Shown in pieces: positions 1 through 6,379 of a DNA stretch of 14,229 nucleotides. A model generated the notes under the pieces. That model saw only the letters and a program-made list of their open reading frames with translations, did no database searches and was not told where the DNA came from. Source of the stretch: an uncultured Collinsella sp. (lineage in GTDB: Bacteria; Actinomycetota; Coriobacteriia; Coriobacteriales; Coriobacteriaceae); assembly GCA_900551305.1 (NCBI GenBank), contig URVK01000018.1, forward strand, positions 1 through 14,229, given 5' to 3'. Each line of letters opens with the position of its first letter. Position 1 is the first letter of the stretch. The translations under genes and the position numbers were made by a program.

Positions 1-383
1 CCGCCGGCAGCGAGCCTGTCGCCGATCAGCCCGAGCCCGCTGCCGATGCATCCGCCAAGAAGGATGTCGACGGCCTGAAGGTCCTCGTCCTGTGCGCCGG
101 CGCCGGCACCTCTGCCATGCTTGCCAATGCCATCAAGGAAGGTGCCGCGCAGACCGGAGAGAACATCGCTTCCTCCGCAGGCGCCTATGGCCAGCACACT
201 GCCATCATGGATCAGTACGATGTCATCGTGCTCGCCCCGCAGGTTCGTAGCTACTACAACGACATGAAGGCCGACACCGATCGTCTGGGCATTAAGCTGC
301 TCGCTCCCCGCGGCAAGGAATATATCGACCTTACTCGCGACCCCGCTGGCGCCATCAAGTGGCTCCGCGAGAACCTCGACTAG
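1..383 (+). CDS. lacE: PTS lactose-type EIIBC component, C-terminal IIB domain (5' truncated)
   Basis: This is the end of a membrane permease that imports lactose (or a related beta-galactoside) and phosphorylates it. Reading from base 3, the frame is open from the window edge. It first shows a flexible linker rich in Ala, Pro, Glu and Asp (about 24 residues), then a complete lactose/cellobiose-type IIB domain. The phospho-acceptor cysteine lies in VLVLCAGAGTSAML (Cys codon at 93-95). Further family landmarks are the 'IVLAPQVRSYYNDMKA' segment and the 'LTRDPAGA' C-terminus, which closely resemble streptococcal and staphylococcal LacE. The membrane IIC part lies upstream of the window, so an ATG inside the visible part (117) is not the true start. 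lacG follows after 75 bp on the same strand, which supports lactose rather than cellobiose. The order IIC-linker-IIB is usual for LacE. Confidence 0.88.
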   Translation, partial: AGSEPVADQPEPAADASAKKDVDGLKVLVLCAGAGTSAMLANAIKEGAAQTGENIASSAGAYGQHTAIMDQYDVIVLAPQVRSYYNDMKADTDRLGIKLLAPRGKEYIDLTRDPAGAIKWLRENLD

Positions 384-397
384 TTCCTCCCTCTGTT

Positions 398-424
398 GGT
401 GCCCGGATCCCCAGTTCGGGCACC
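398..424 (+). other. Intercistronic hairpin between lacE and lacG
   Basis: GGTGCCCG (398-405) and CGGGCACC (417-424) form a perfect 8-bp stem around an 11-nt loop. It is followed by a pyrimidine-rich stretch but not a clean T run, so it is more likely an mRNA-processing or stability hairpin, or a leaky attenuator, than a full terminator. It would lower lacG relative to lacE or protect the lacE 3' end. Confidence 0.5.
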
Positions 425-458
425 TCTCCCTATTCGTATCCCACAGAAAGGATGACTC

Positions 459-1880
459 ATGACCAACCCCATGCAGTTCCCCGACGGCTTTGTGTTTGGC
501 GGCGCCACCGCCGCTTACCAGGTTGAGGGCGAGACCCGCACGCACGGCAAGGGCAAAGTGCCCTGGGACGATTTCCTGGCTGCTCAGGGTCGCTTCTCCC
601 CCGACCCCGCAAGCGATTTCTACAACAAGTACCCGGTCGATATTGACCTGTGCCAGCGCTTCGGCATTAACGGCATTCGTGTCTCCATCGCTTGGAGCCG
701 TATCTTCCCCAGTGGCACCGGCGAGATTAACCCCGAAGGCGTTGCCTTCTATCACGAGCTTTTCGCCACCTGCAACAAAGCCGGCGTTATCCCCTATGTC
801 ACGCTCGATCACTTTGATACGCCCGAGGCCTTTTACCAGAACGGCGATGAGGGTTTCCTGACGCGCACGACGATCGACGCCTTTGTCGAGTACGCCAAGT
901 TCTGCTTTGCCGAGTTCACCGAGGTCAAGCACTGGTTTACCTTTAACGAGATTCCCGCGACCGCCGAGGGCAGCTTTATCGTCGGCAACTGGCCGCACGG
1001 CGAGAAGTATCGCCTGGACAAGGCCTTCCAGCTCATGCACAACATGATGGTGGCCCACGCCAAGGCTGTCGTCGCCTTCCATGAGGGCGGCTTTGAGGGC
1101 GAGATCGGCATTGTCCAGAACCTGGAGCCCAAGTATCCCCTCGATCCCAACAGCGCTGCCGACTGCGAGGCCGCCCGCATGGCCGACGTCATCAACAACC
1201 GCTGGGTACTCGACGCCACCTTCCGCGGCCACTATGCAGCCGACACCATGGAGGCCGCGACTAAGCTGGCCCATATCGCCGGCGGCGAGCTCGACGTCCG
1301 CGACGAGGACATCGCCGCGCTGACCGCCGCGCTCCCCTACAACGATTGCCTGGGCGTCAACACCTACAAGTGCCAGTTCCTGCGTGCCGCCGAGGGCGAA
1401 AACGACATCAACCACAATGGCACCGGCGACAAGGGCTCCTCGCGTTGGTTCCTCAAGGGCGTGGGCGAGTCATGCGTGCGCGAAGGCGTACCCACCACCG
1501 ATTGGGACTGGATCATCTATCCCGAGGGCCTCTACGACCTGCTGCTCCGCATTAAGAACGATTACCCCAACTACAAGAAGATCTACATCACCGAGAACGG
1601 CATGGGCTATAAGGACGACTTCGAGGACGGCTTTATCGACGACGCCCCTCGCATCGACTACATGCGCCAGCATCTCGCATGGATCCTCAAGGCAATCGAC
1701 GGCGGCGTAAACGTCGACGGTTACTTTGTGTGGTCGCTGCAGGACCAGTTCTCCTGGACCAACGGCTACAACAAGCGCTACGGCCTGTTCTACATCGACT
1801 TCGAGACCCAGAAGCGCTATCCCAAGGCGAGCGCGTACTGGTACAAGAACGTCGCGGAGACCGGCCTGCTTATGGCCTAA
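459..1880 (+). CDS. lacG: 6-phospho-beta-galactosidase, GH1 (LacG)
   Basis: Cytoplasmic hydrolase that splits lactose-6-phosphate (imported by LacE) into glucose and galactose-6-phosphate. At 473 aa it has the usual GH1 length. The N-terminal GH1 signature FVFGGATAAYQVEG is present. The acid/base Glu is E164 in TFNEI and the nucleophile is E379 in YITENG. The 6-phosphate pocket typical of LacG is intact: S432, K439 and Y441 in FSWTNGYNKRYGL. The Trp next to the serine (W433) is the residue found in 6-phospho-beta-galactosidases rather than 6-phospho-beta-glucosidases, so galactoside specificity is favoured. Similarity to staphylococcal LacG is visible over the full length. The ATG at 459 is preceded by AGAAAGGA (445-452) at good spacing. 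The gene follows lacE by 75 bp and ends at a strong terminator, so lacE-lacG closes an operon whose start lies outside the window. Confidence 0.93.
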   Translation: MTNPMQFPDGFVFGGATAAYQVEGETRTHGKGKVPWDDFLAAQGRFSPDPASDFYNKYPVDIDLCQRFGINGIRVSIAWSRIFPSGTGEINPEGVAFYHELFATCNKAGVIPYVTLDHFDTPEAFYQNGDEGFLTRTTIDAFVEYAKFCFAEFTEVKHWFTFNEIPATAEGSFIVGNWPHGEKYRLDKAFQLMHNMMVAHAKAVVAFHEGGFEGEIGIVQNLEPKYPLDPNSAADCEAARMADVINNRWVLDATFRGHYAADTMEAATKLAHIAGGELDVRDEDIAALTAALPYNDCLGVNTYKCQFLRAAEGENDINHNGTGDKGSSRWFLKGVGESCVREGVPTTDWDWIIYPEGLYDLLLRIKNDYPNYKKIYITENGMGYKDDFEDGFIDDAPRIDYMRQHLAWILKAIDGGVNVDGYFVWSLQDQFSWTNGYNKRYGLFYIDFETQKRYPKASAYWYKNVAETGLLMA

Positions 1881-1902
1881 CTTTTGCCGCATACCCCCTG
1901 TC

Positions 1903-1950
1903 GGCCGCATGCGAATCCCTCCACGGGTTCGCATGCGGCCTTTTCGTTTT
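1903..1950 (+). terminator. Rho-independent terminator after lacG
   Basis: A perfect 13-bp stem, GGCCGCATGCGAA (1903-1915) with TTCGCATGCGGCC (1928-1940), has a 12-nt loop and is followed by TTTTCGTTTT. It lies 22 bp after the lacG stop and ends the lacEG transcript. Confidence 0.92.
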
Positions 1951-1970
1951 GGCTCGGCCCGAGCAGGCCA

Positions 1971-2266
1971 TTTGTCTCGATCTGTAACATCTAGCAGAGA
2001 TTTTCGGCCCTAGCTGTTACAAATTGAGATGAACGGGGGCACCCGGTTCGAAATGTCTAGATCTGTAACATCTGATTCGCTTTTGGCCGTCTAACTGTTA
2101 CAGATCAAGACAAAGATGATGGCTGGGTAGACAAAATCTCGATCTGTAACATCTAGTCGAGTTTTTGGGTCCTAGCTGTTACAGATTGAGACAAATGCAC
2201 AGGACAATCCCCCCAATCTGTAACATCTGGTTGGTGGTTTCACCCCTACCTGTTACAGGTTGAGAC
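1971..2266. repeat. Four tandem ~57-bp imperfect palindromes (TGTAACA/TGTTACA array)
   Basis: The non-coding stretch between the 3' ends of lacG and lacR holds four head-to-tail units at about 1975-2029, 2054-2112, 2137-2191 and 2211-2265. Each has a left arm with the invariant core ATCTGTAACATCT, a 15-25-nt centre usually rich in T and G, and a right arm containing CTGTTACA followed in most units by a GAT-TGAGAC-like end. In units 1-3 the arms pair over about 18-20 bp; unit 4 is shorter (about 11 bp). Left-arm cores start at 1980, 2061, 2142 and 2216, a period of 81, 81 and 74 bp. The 20-25 bp between units is unrelated. In all four units the base after TGTAACA is T, opposite a C on the other arm, so the same mismatch is kept. 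No coding potential is apparent. It could be a REP/BIME-like element, a set of protein binding sites, or structured RNA. Confidence 0.85.
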
Positions 2267-2270
2267 GATT

Positions 2271-2385
2271 TGATAGTGGAGTCCTCATTTGCGCGTCATA
2301 TCGCGTAGCGCTGACGCGCTGGTTCCCACAATGACAGGAGGTAAAAGTCCTCCCGCATCGCCTGTTGGCAATCCCGTAGCGATAG
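2271..2385. other. Remaining lacG-lacR gap with weak hairpins
   Basis: The stretch between the palindrome array and the lacR stop has no plausible gene. GCGCGTCA (2291-2298) and TGACGCGC (2312-2319) form an 8-bp stem, and GGAGG/CCTCC near 2337-2352 a 5-bp one. Neither is followed by a T run on the minus strand, so I see no convincing intrinsic terminator for lacR. Confidence 0.4.
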
Positions 2386-3150
2386 CTAGCAGATGACCTG
2401 CGTGTGCTCCTCGATGGCGGCGCGGTTCTCGGCGGCGATACCCGGTTCGCACACCACGGCGTCCAAGCTGTCCAGGCGGCAGAAGGTGTAGAAGTCGCGC
2501 TTGCCAATCTTGCTGGAGTCGGCGATCAGATAGCGCGAGTCTGCCTTGCTAAAGGCGAGCTGCTGGATACGGCCCTCGTCCATGTTGGACGTAGATACGT
2601 CACCGTCCAAGATGCCGTTGGCGCCGATAAACGCAGCGTCGATACCCAGCGCACGCAGGGTATCCTCGGCCGTTGGTCCCACAAAAGCGGCGGTGCGGCG
2701 ACGGTACATACCACCCACGAGGCACAGGTCGCAGTCTTCGCGCGCCTCGAGCAGGCTAAACACCGAAAGCGAGTTGGTCACAATGCGCAGGCGAAACGCC
2801 GGCAGCATCGAGGCCATCTGCTCCACCGTAGTACCCGTGCCCAAAAAGATGGTCGAGCCTTCCTCGATAAGCTCCACGGCGCGGCGCGCGATCTGCAGCT
2901 TTTCCTCGGCATGCTTAGTGCGCTTTTCGCTGTGCGAGTACTCGTGGCGCAACATAGCGTGGGGACGTCCCTGTGCACTGCGAGCTCCGCCGTGCACGCG
3001 CTCAATCTCGCCCAGACTCGCAAGTTCCTCAAGGTCGCGACGAATCGTCATGTCCGAAACGCCCAGTGCGTCCGAAATCTCCTTGACCGAGACCGTGCCC
3101 TGCTCTTCGAGCAGCTGCCGAACCTTATCCTGTCGCTCTGCCTTAATCAC
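2386..3150 (-). CDS. lacR: DeoR-family transcriptional repressor, LacR-like
   Basis: Sugar-phosphate-responsive DNA-binding repressor of 254 aa, the usual family length. Residues 1-55 are the DeoR winged helix-turn-helix, with the recognition helix in VSDMTIRRDLEEL (31-43), followed by the conserved VHGGAR. Residues about 75-235 are the sugar-phosphate-sensing domain: GTGTTVE (104-110), VTNSLSVF, LVGGMYRRRTAAFVGP (144-159), FIGANGI, and KIGKRDF (214-220). The 'SHSEKRTKHAEEKLQIARRA' stretch is strikingly like staphylococcal LacR, whose inducer is tagatose-6-phosphate. That identity fits the lacG, lacC and lacX genes nearby, but the exact inducer here is inferred. The start is GTG at 3150 with AGGA about 6 nt upstream; no better ATG is present. 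It is transcribed away from galM, with 206 bp between the two starts. Confidence 0.82.
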   Translation of the reverse strand: MIKAERQDKVRQLLEEQGTVSVKEISDALGVSDMTIRRDLEELASLGEIERVHGGARSAQGRPHAMLRHEYSHSEKRTKHAEEKLQIARRAVELIEEGSTIFLGTGTTVEQMASMLPAFRLRIVTNSLSVFSLLEAREDCDLCLVGGMYRRRTAAFVGPTAEDTLRALGIDAAFIGANGILDGDVSTSNMDEGRIQQLAFSKADSRYLIADSSKIGKRDFYTFCRLDSLDAVVCEPGIAAENRAAIEEHTQVIC

Positions 3151-3182
3151 GATGAATCCTCGCCGTTCTTTGCGCGCATATC

Positions 3183-3210
3183 ATTCAAACAGTAACGAAC
3201 AAATTGTATC
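3183..3210 (-). promoter_or_regulatory. Candidate extended -10 promoter of lacR with overlapping TTTGTTCG...TGTTTG repeats
   Basis: On the minus strand CTGATACAATT gives an extended -10 (TG-A-TACAAT, -10 hexamer at 3203-3208). No good -35 is seen at normal spacing (TTGACG at 3222-3227 is only 13 bp away). Just downstream, over the likely start site, are two similar half-sites, TTTGTTCG and CTGTTTG, the type of T-rich direct repeat bound by DeoR-family proteins. This suggests autorepression; it is inference only. Confidence 0.35.
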
Positions 3211-3356
3211 AGACTCGTGCGCGTCAAAAATGAATGCCCGCACAGCTCCAATCATCACTTTTTTGAGAAAAATACCCCCTGCTTTAGTGGGGTGTAGTGA
3301 TAATCTCGCCTGTTCACGCTAAAGTTTGTCTGAAATACCTCGATGTTAGGAACCAA

Positions 3357-4409
3357 ATGATCACTTCCGAGCTTTTCGGCACCGCGCCGTGCGGCACCCC
3401 CGTTCATCGTTACACCCTCAACGGGCCCGAGATCTGCGTTCGCATTATGGACTATGGCGCCACCGTGCTTGGTATCGATGTGCCCGACATTCCCGGCAAC
3501 GTGCGCGATGTGGTGTTGGGCTTCGATAAGCTCGAGGATTACTTTGACAACCCCGCCTGCTTTGGCGCGACCATCGGCCCCGTGGCAAACCGCACCGCGG
3601 GCGCCACAATCACTATCGACGGCACGGACTGGCATATGCCCGCCAACGAGGGCACCAACAACCTGCACAGCGATCTTGAGCATGGCCTGCACAAGCGCGT
3701 GTGGGACGTTGAACTCGACGAGGTCCACAATGCTGTGCGCATGACCACCTCTCTTAAGGATGGCGAGCTGGGCCTGCCCGGCAACCGAACCTTTACGGCC
3801 GTGTTTACCGTTACGCGCGCTGGCGTCTTCCGCATCGAGTATGGCTGCGAGAGCGACCGCGCCACCTACGTGTCCATGACCAACCACACGTACTTTAACC
3901 TTGCCGGTCATAGCGCCGGCATGGACTGCGAGCACTTCTTTGTTGCTAACGCTGCCCACTACCTGCCCATTAACGAGCAGAATATCCCCACCGGCGAAAT
4001 CGCTCCGGTCGAGGGCACGCCGTTTGACTTCCGCGAGCTGCGCCCCGTCGCTCCCGGCATGGAAGCCGACGACCCGCAGATTAAGCAGGCCCGCGGCTAC
4101 GATCACTGCCTGTGCATCGATGGCTATCAGTACGGCCGCAATCTGCGCCGCGCCCTGCATGTCGAGGAGATGTGGACCGGCCGCGAGCTAGACTACTACA
4201 CCACCGCCCCGGGCGTGCAGCTCTACACCGGCAACTGGCTGGGCGACGAGCACGCCAAGGACGACGCCAACTATGGTTGGGGTGCCGGCTTTGCCCTCGA
4301 GGCAGAGATGTACCCCGACACGCCGCACCAGCCGCTGTTCCCGCAGGGCATCGTGGGCCCGGGTCATCCCTACAGCAATGTGATTGAGTACCACTTTATG
4401 AGGCACTAA
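3357..4409 (+). CDS. galM: Aldose 1-epimerase (galactose mutarotase)
   Basis: Interconverts alpha and beta anomers of galactose or other aldoses in the cytoplasm. From the ATG at 3357 the protein is 350 aa, the standard GalM length. Family landmarks appear in order: MDYGATVLGIDVPD (31-44), VANRTAG (76-82), the substrate-binding His in TNNLHSD (H104), the catalytic His in TNHTYFNL (H177), the sugar-binding Asp in GYDHCL (D249), and the catalytic base in ALEAEMYPD (E315). A GTG at 3297 in the same frame would add 20 residues, but they look unlike any GalM N-terminus; TTAGGAA just before the 3357 ATG supports the later start. The gene is divergent from lacR and ends at its own strong terminator, so it seems monocistronic. 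It is the classical GalM, distinct from the LacX-type epimerase at 7375-8256. Confidence 0.92.
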   Translation: MITSELFGTAPCGTPVHRYTLNGPEICVRIMDYGATVLGIDVPDIPGNVRDVVLGFDKLEDYFDNPACFGATIGPVANRTAGATITIDGTDWHMPANEGTNNLHSDLEHGLHKRVWDVELDEVHNAVRMTTSLKDGELGLPGNRTFTAVFTVTRAGVFRIEYGCESDRATYVSMTNHTYFNLAGHSAGMDCEHFFVANAAHYLPINEQNIPTGEIAPVEGTPFDFRELRPVAPGMEADDPQIKQARGYDHCLCIDGYQYGRNLRRALHVEEMWTGRELDYYTTAPGVQLYTGNWLGDEHAKDDANYGWGAGFALEAEMYPDTPHQPLFPQGIVGPGHPYSNVIEYHFMRH

Positions 4410-4436
4410 GCCCACAATGCGACATATCGCACAGCA

Positions 4437-4470
4437 GCGCCCGCCGGCACCACCGCCGGCGGGCGCTTTT
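4437..4470 (+). terminator. Rho-independent terminator after galM
   Basis: A perfect 12-bp GC-rich stem, GCGCCCGCCGGC (4437-4448) with GCCGGCGGGCGC (4455-4466), has loop ACCACC and is followed by TTTTCACCTTTT. It starts 28 bp after the galM stop. Confidence 0.92.
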
Positions 4471-4513
4471 CACCTTTTGGGCTCATTTTCGCTGTGACTG
4501 CATGAGTGACATA

Positions 4514-4670
4514 TCAAAACTATGCCCATTTACTACGTTTAGCCCGGAATGCTCGACCATGCATCGGTTTTTGTTACATTCGCGAGCCGTCTACCTGCGG
4601 TTTTATTTTGCTCAAATTCGATATGCTCGGCGATAGCCGATCAAACGTAGTAACTGGGTATAGTTTTTGA
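4514..4670. repeat. 157-bp element bounded by ~27-bp inverted repeats (MITE-like candidate)
   Basis: The left end 4514-4540 (TCAAAACTATGCCC...TACTACGTTT) and the right end 4643-4670 (AAACGTAGTAACTGGG...AGTTTTTGA) are inverted copies with about 25 of 27 matches and one extra base. The ~100 bp between them has no good ORF and is clearly more AT-rich than the flanking genes. ATGCTCG occurs twice inside (4549-4555 and 4623-4629). No clean target-site duplication is visible; TGACA occurs at 4507-4511 and 4668-4672, but the second copy overlaps the inverted repeat. It sits between the galM terminator and the 3' end of the minus-strand IIB gene, with no other gene in 4410-4734. A non-autonomous mobile element, a REP-like element or a long RNA hairpin are all possible. 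Confidence 0.7.
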
Positions 4671-4734
4671 CAGGCAGCATCGCGCGCGTCCCTCGCAAAG
4701 GCAAAATGATCCGTTTTCCTCCGTCCCCAAGGGA

Positions 4735-5217
4735 TCAGTTGAACAGATTGCCAATGGGGTCGGGTGCGAAACTGGGAAGGTAGCGGATTTCTAGCTCTAT
4801 GCCGAGCTTTTGCAACCCTTTGAAGGCGGCGATGTCCGCATTGTCTACGGCAACGGCAGGCGTAACGGGACGCTTGCCCTCCCCTGCCTGCATATGGCCA
4901 ATGCTGATCTTGGTTATCGGCACACCGCCCTTAACCAGCGCGATCGCATCGGAGGGCGAGGCTACCATGATCAGAATCCATTGGCGCGACGTCGCGGTGT
5001 GGATAATGTCGATGGTCTTTTGCACCGAGAAGAACCGTGTCCAGACGCCATCGGGCGTGGCCACCCTCATAGGGGCCCACTTGCGAGCGTCCGCCGCGAT
5101 CTCATCGTTGACGATTAAGACAAGGTTGGAACCCACGGCTTCGTTCCACAGCTCAACGTCTTGCCCGTAAATGAAACGGTCGTCGATACGCGTGAGAAGA
5201 ATCTTGGGTTGAGCCAT
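4735..5217 (-). CDS. Orphan mannose/sorbose-family PTS IIB-like protein with Tyr at the phospho-His position
   Basis: The 160-aa product matches the IIB domain of mannose/fructose/sorbose/N-acetylgalactosamine PTS over its whole length: ILLTRIDDRF at the N-terminus, LVLIVNDEIAAD (32-43), the GGVPITKISIGHMQAGEGKRPVTPAVAVD stretch in two parts (97-125), and a C-terminal GIELEIRYLP. In active family members the N-terminal motif is RIDxRLxHGQ, whose His takes the phosphate. Here the motif reads RIDDRFIYGQ: the His is Tyr17, codon TAC. The protein probably cannot carry phosphate in the normal way and may be a regulatory or decaying paralogue. No IIA, IIC or IID lies next to it; the nearest are more than 7 kb away. 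I chose the ATG at 5217 because GAGG lies 5 nt upstream; the in-frame ATG at 5244 has no ribosome site. No clear terminator follows the stop. Confidence 0.85.
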   Translation of the reverse strand: MAQPKILLTRIDDRFIYGQDVELWNEAVGSNLVLIVNDEIAADARKWAPMRVATPDGVWTRFFSVQKTIDIIHTATSRQWILIMVASPSDAIALVKGGVPITKISIGHMQAGEGKRPVTPAVAVDNADIAAFKGLQKLGIELEIRYLPSFAPDPIGNLFN

Positions 5218-5356
5218 GGCTGCCTCATTCTGTTTGAGACCCATACGGGCGGGACGTCGGCCACCAACTCAACAGCAGGTCAAGCACCAAATGGGTACCG
5301 CAGACATCACGCCTCTAATATTAGTGCATTTAAAGTGAGAAAAGCCGTCAGAACAC

Positions 5357-5385
5357 TTGCGCGGATTTGCGATGTCCCGTATCAT
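5357..5385 (+). promoter_or_regulatory. Promoter of the tRNA-Thr gene
   Basis: TTGCGC (5357-5362) and TATCAT (5380-5385) are separated by exactly 17 bp, about 40 bp upstream of the tRNA. The -10 matches 5 of 6 consensus bases; the -35 is weaker. Confidence 0.55.
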
Positions 5386-5424
5386 AGACAGCCGTTGACG
5401 CCTCAGTTGCGTCACCACATGGCC

Positions 5425-5500
5425 GCCAGCGTAGCTCAGTTGGTAGAGCACCGCTCTCGTAAAGCGGGGGTCACCGGTTCGAGCCCGGTCGCTGGCTCCA
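5425..5500 (+). tRNA. tRNA-Thr (anticodon CGT)
   Basis: A complete 76-nt cloverleaf. The acceptor stem is GCCAGCG (5425-5431) with CGCTGGC (5490-5496), then discriminator T and an encoded CCA (5498-5500). The D stem is GCTC/GAGC. The anticodon stem is CCGCT/AGCGG around loop CTCGTAA, with anticodon CGT at 5458-5460, which reads ACG (Thr). The T arm is ACCGG-TTCGAGC-CCGGT. It stands alone with its own promoter and terminator. I see no repeat of its 3' end nearby that would mark an integration site. Confidence 0.96.
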
Positions 5501-5511
5501 TTGCACAAGAT

Positions 5512-5534
5512 AGCCGCCTTCGGGCGGCTTTTTT
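5512..5534 (+). terminator. Rho-independent terminator after tRNA-Thr
   Basis: AGCCGCC (5512-5518), tetraloop TTCG, GGCGGCT (5523-5529) and a run of six T. It begins 11 bp after the tRNA CCA end. Confidence 0.93.
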
Positions 5535-5596
5535 GTTGCCGATTTCGGGCGCGCATCCGCCAATCCAAGCACAACGCCGCCGGAAACTCCCCTACT

Positions 5597-5648
5597 CAAC
5601 AAAAGCCCCGCCAACCGCAATCCCCAAAGGAACCGCGATCAGCGGGGC
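5597..5648 (-). terminator. Possible terminator downstream of the YhcH-family gene
   Basis: Read on the minus strand, GCCCCGC (5642-5648) and GCGGGGC (5605-5611) form a 7-bp stem followed by TTTTGTT. The loop is long (30 nt) with only weak internal pairing, so this is tentative. It is the only candidate terminator found after the gene at 5709-6182. Confidence 0.4.
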
Positions 5649-5708
5649 CCAAGCGAGCTCCCCCAAGGGATAACGCTCGCAACACGAACAGCTCAGCCGA
5701 GCAGCTCG

Positions 5709-6182
5709 TTACTCCTCCCAGTAAGCGTCTGCAAGCAGCTTAAAGCAGATCTTCTTGACCGGCTGTGCGCCATCGCCCGGGAACTCGAGCGTGGGCATGT
5801 GGGGCTCGCCGGCAACAAACAGCGCAAACTTATCGTCAGCAAGATCGCCGGCAATCGAGGCGTCGGAATCGACCAGGTCGTAGTCGTCCTTCTCGTCAAA
5901 CTCCTGAACCAGCGTCAGGCTGCCCGTGGCAACCTTAAAGGCCTCGCGACCCTCAATGTCGATCTGCAGGTCGTGATAGCGCTGATGCGTCTCATAGTGA
6001 GCCTCGGCCTCGGGACGAGTCGTGGGAGCCATGACGTTCGCAAAGACCTTGTCGCCCAGAATCGGATGGCTGCCGACTTCGAGCTTCGCCGGATCGTTTT
6101 CCTCGAGCCAATCGATCAGCACGTCGAGGCCCTTGAGCATTCCGCGGTATTCCTCGATATCGCCCAGTGCACCGTAAATCAT
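5709..6182 (-). CDS. YhcH/YjgK/YiaL (TabA/EbgC-like) family protein
   Basis: A 157-aa, single-domain, cupin-like cytoplasmic protein. This family (also the beta subunit of the Ebg beta-galactosidase) is found with sugar and sialic-acid genes and has been linked to sugar anomer or epimer handling; the exact substrate here is unknown. Family marks are the N-terminal MIYGALGDIEEYRG, the putative metal-ligand motif YETHQRYHDLQ (63-73, with E64, H66 and H70), a histidine in AGEPHMP (H128), and the C-terminal VKKICFKL (142-149). Ribosome site AGGGG lies 7 nt before the ATG at 6182. It is the last gene of a probable lacX-lacC-yhcH transcription unit, placed after lacC and a nagA remnant. The frame stays open for 38 codons after its TAA (see findings). 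Confidence 0.85.
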   Translation of the reverse strand: MIYGALGDIEEYRGMLKGLDVLIDWLEENDPAKLEVGSHPILGDKVFANVMAPTTRPEAEAHYETHQRYHDLQIDIEGREAFKVATGSLTLVQEFDEKDDYDLVDSDASIAGDLADDKFALFVAGEPHMPTLEFPGDGAQPVKKICFKLLADAYWEE

Positions 6183-6214
6183 CTAAATCCCCTCTCGGAT
6201 CGTTTCTTTGGCGG

Positions 6215-6346
6215 CTACTCGATAAACGCGTTACCGACGCTGTTGCCACCCACATGCGTCTCGACCAGGGTAAGGTCGGGATTGAACACGACAGTGTCGG
6301 CGTCGCGCCCCGGCATAATGCTACTGCACTTGTCGTCGACATGAGC
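6215..6346 (-). pseudogene. 3' remnant of a second N-acetylglucosamine-6-phosphate deacetylase gene (nagA)
   Basis: On the minus strand a 43-codon stretch ending in TAG (6215-6217) encodes the C-terminus of NagA: it contains KCSSIMPGRDAD, LTLVETHVGG and NSVGNAFIE. By eye, about 33 of 43 residues match the end of the intact nagA at 9073-10242. No start codon or ribosome site precedes it. Upstream of the matching part the frame becomes unrelated and runs into the lacC stop at 6380. The rest of the gene, including all catalytic residues, is missing. The divergence from the intact copy suggests an old paralogue that was deleted rather than a recent duplication. Confidence 0.85.
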
Positions 6347-6379
6347 TAGCAACCGATGCCGGGGCCGCAGCACAACCTC

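Noticed and set aside
398..424. Full intrinsic terminator between lacE and lacG
   Set aside because: The hairpin has no T run after it, so it is listed as an intercistronic hairpin only.
1971..2266. CRISPR array or integron attC cassette array
   Set aside because: The repeats are too long and too variable, and only four, for a CRISPR, and no cas genes are present. The palindromes lack the GTTRRRY attC core, and no cassettes lie between them.
3196..3202. TTGTTCG (minus strand) near lacR and again before lacX (8269-8275) as a shared LacR operator
   Set aside because: A 7-base match is expected about once or twice by chance in this length, and the flanks differ.
4572..4578. A TGTTACA inside the 157-bp element, shared with the four-copy array
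   Set aside because: Only seven bases match and the surrounding arm sequences do not, so chance is enough to explain it.
5315..5324. Perfect palindrome CTAATATTAG upstream of the orphan IIB gene
   Set aside because: Ten-base palindromes are expected several times by chance. It may just be part of an AT-rich promoter, but no -35 was found.
5425..5500. tRNA-Thr as an integration site of a mobile island
   Set aside because: No direct repeat of the tRNA 3' end, integrase or phage gene is visible in the window.
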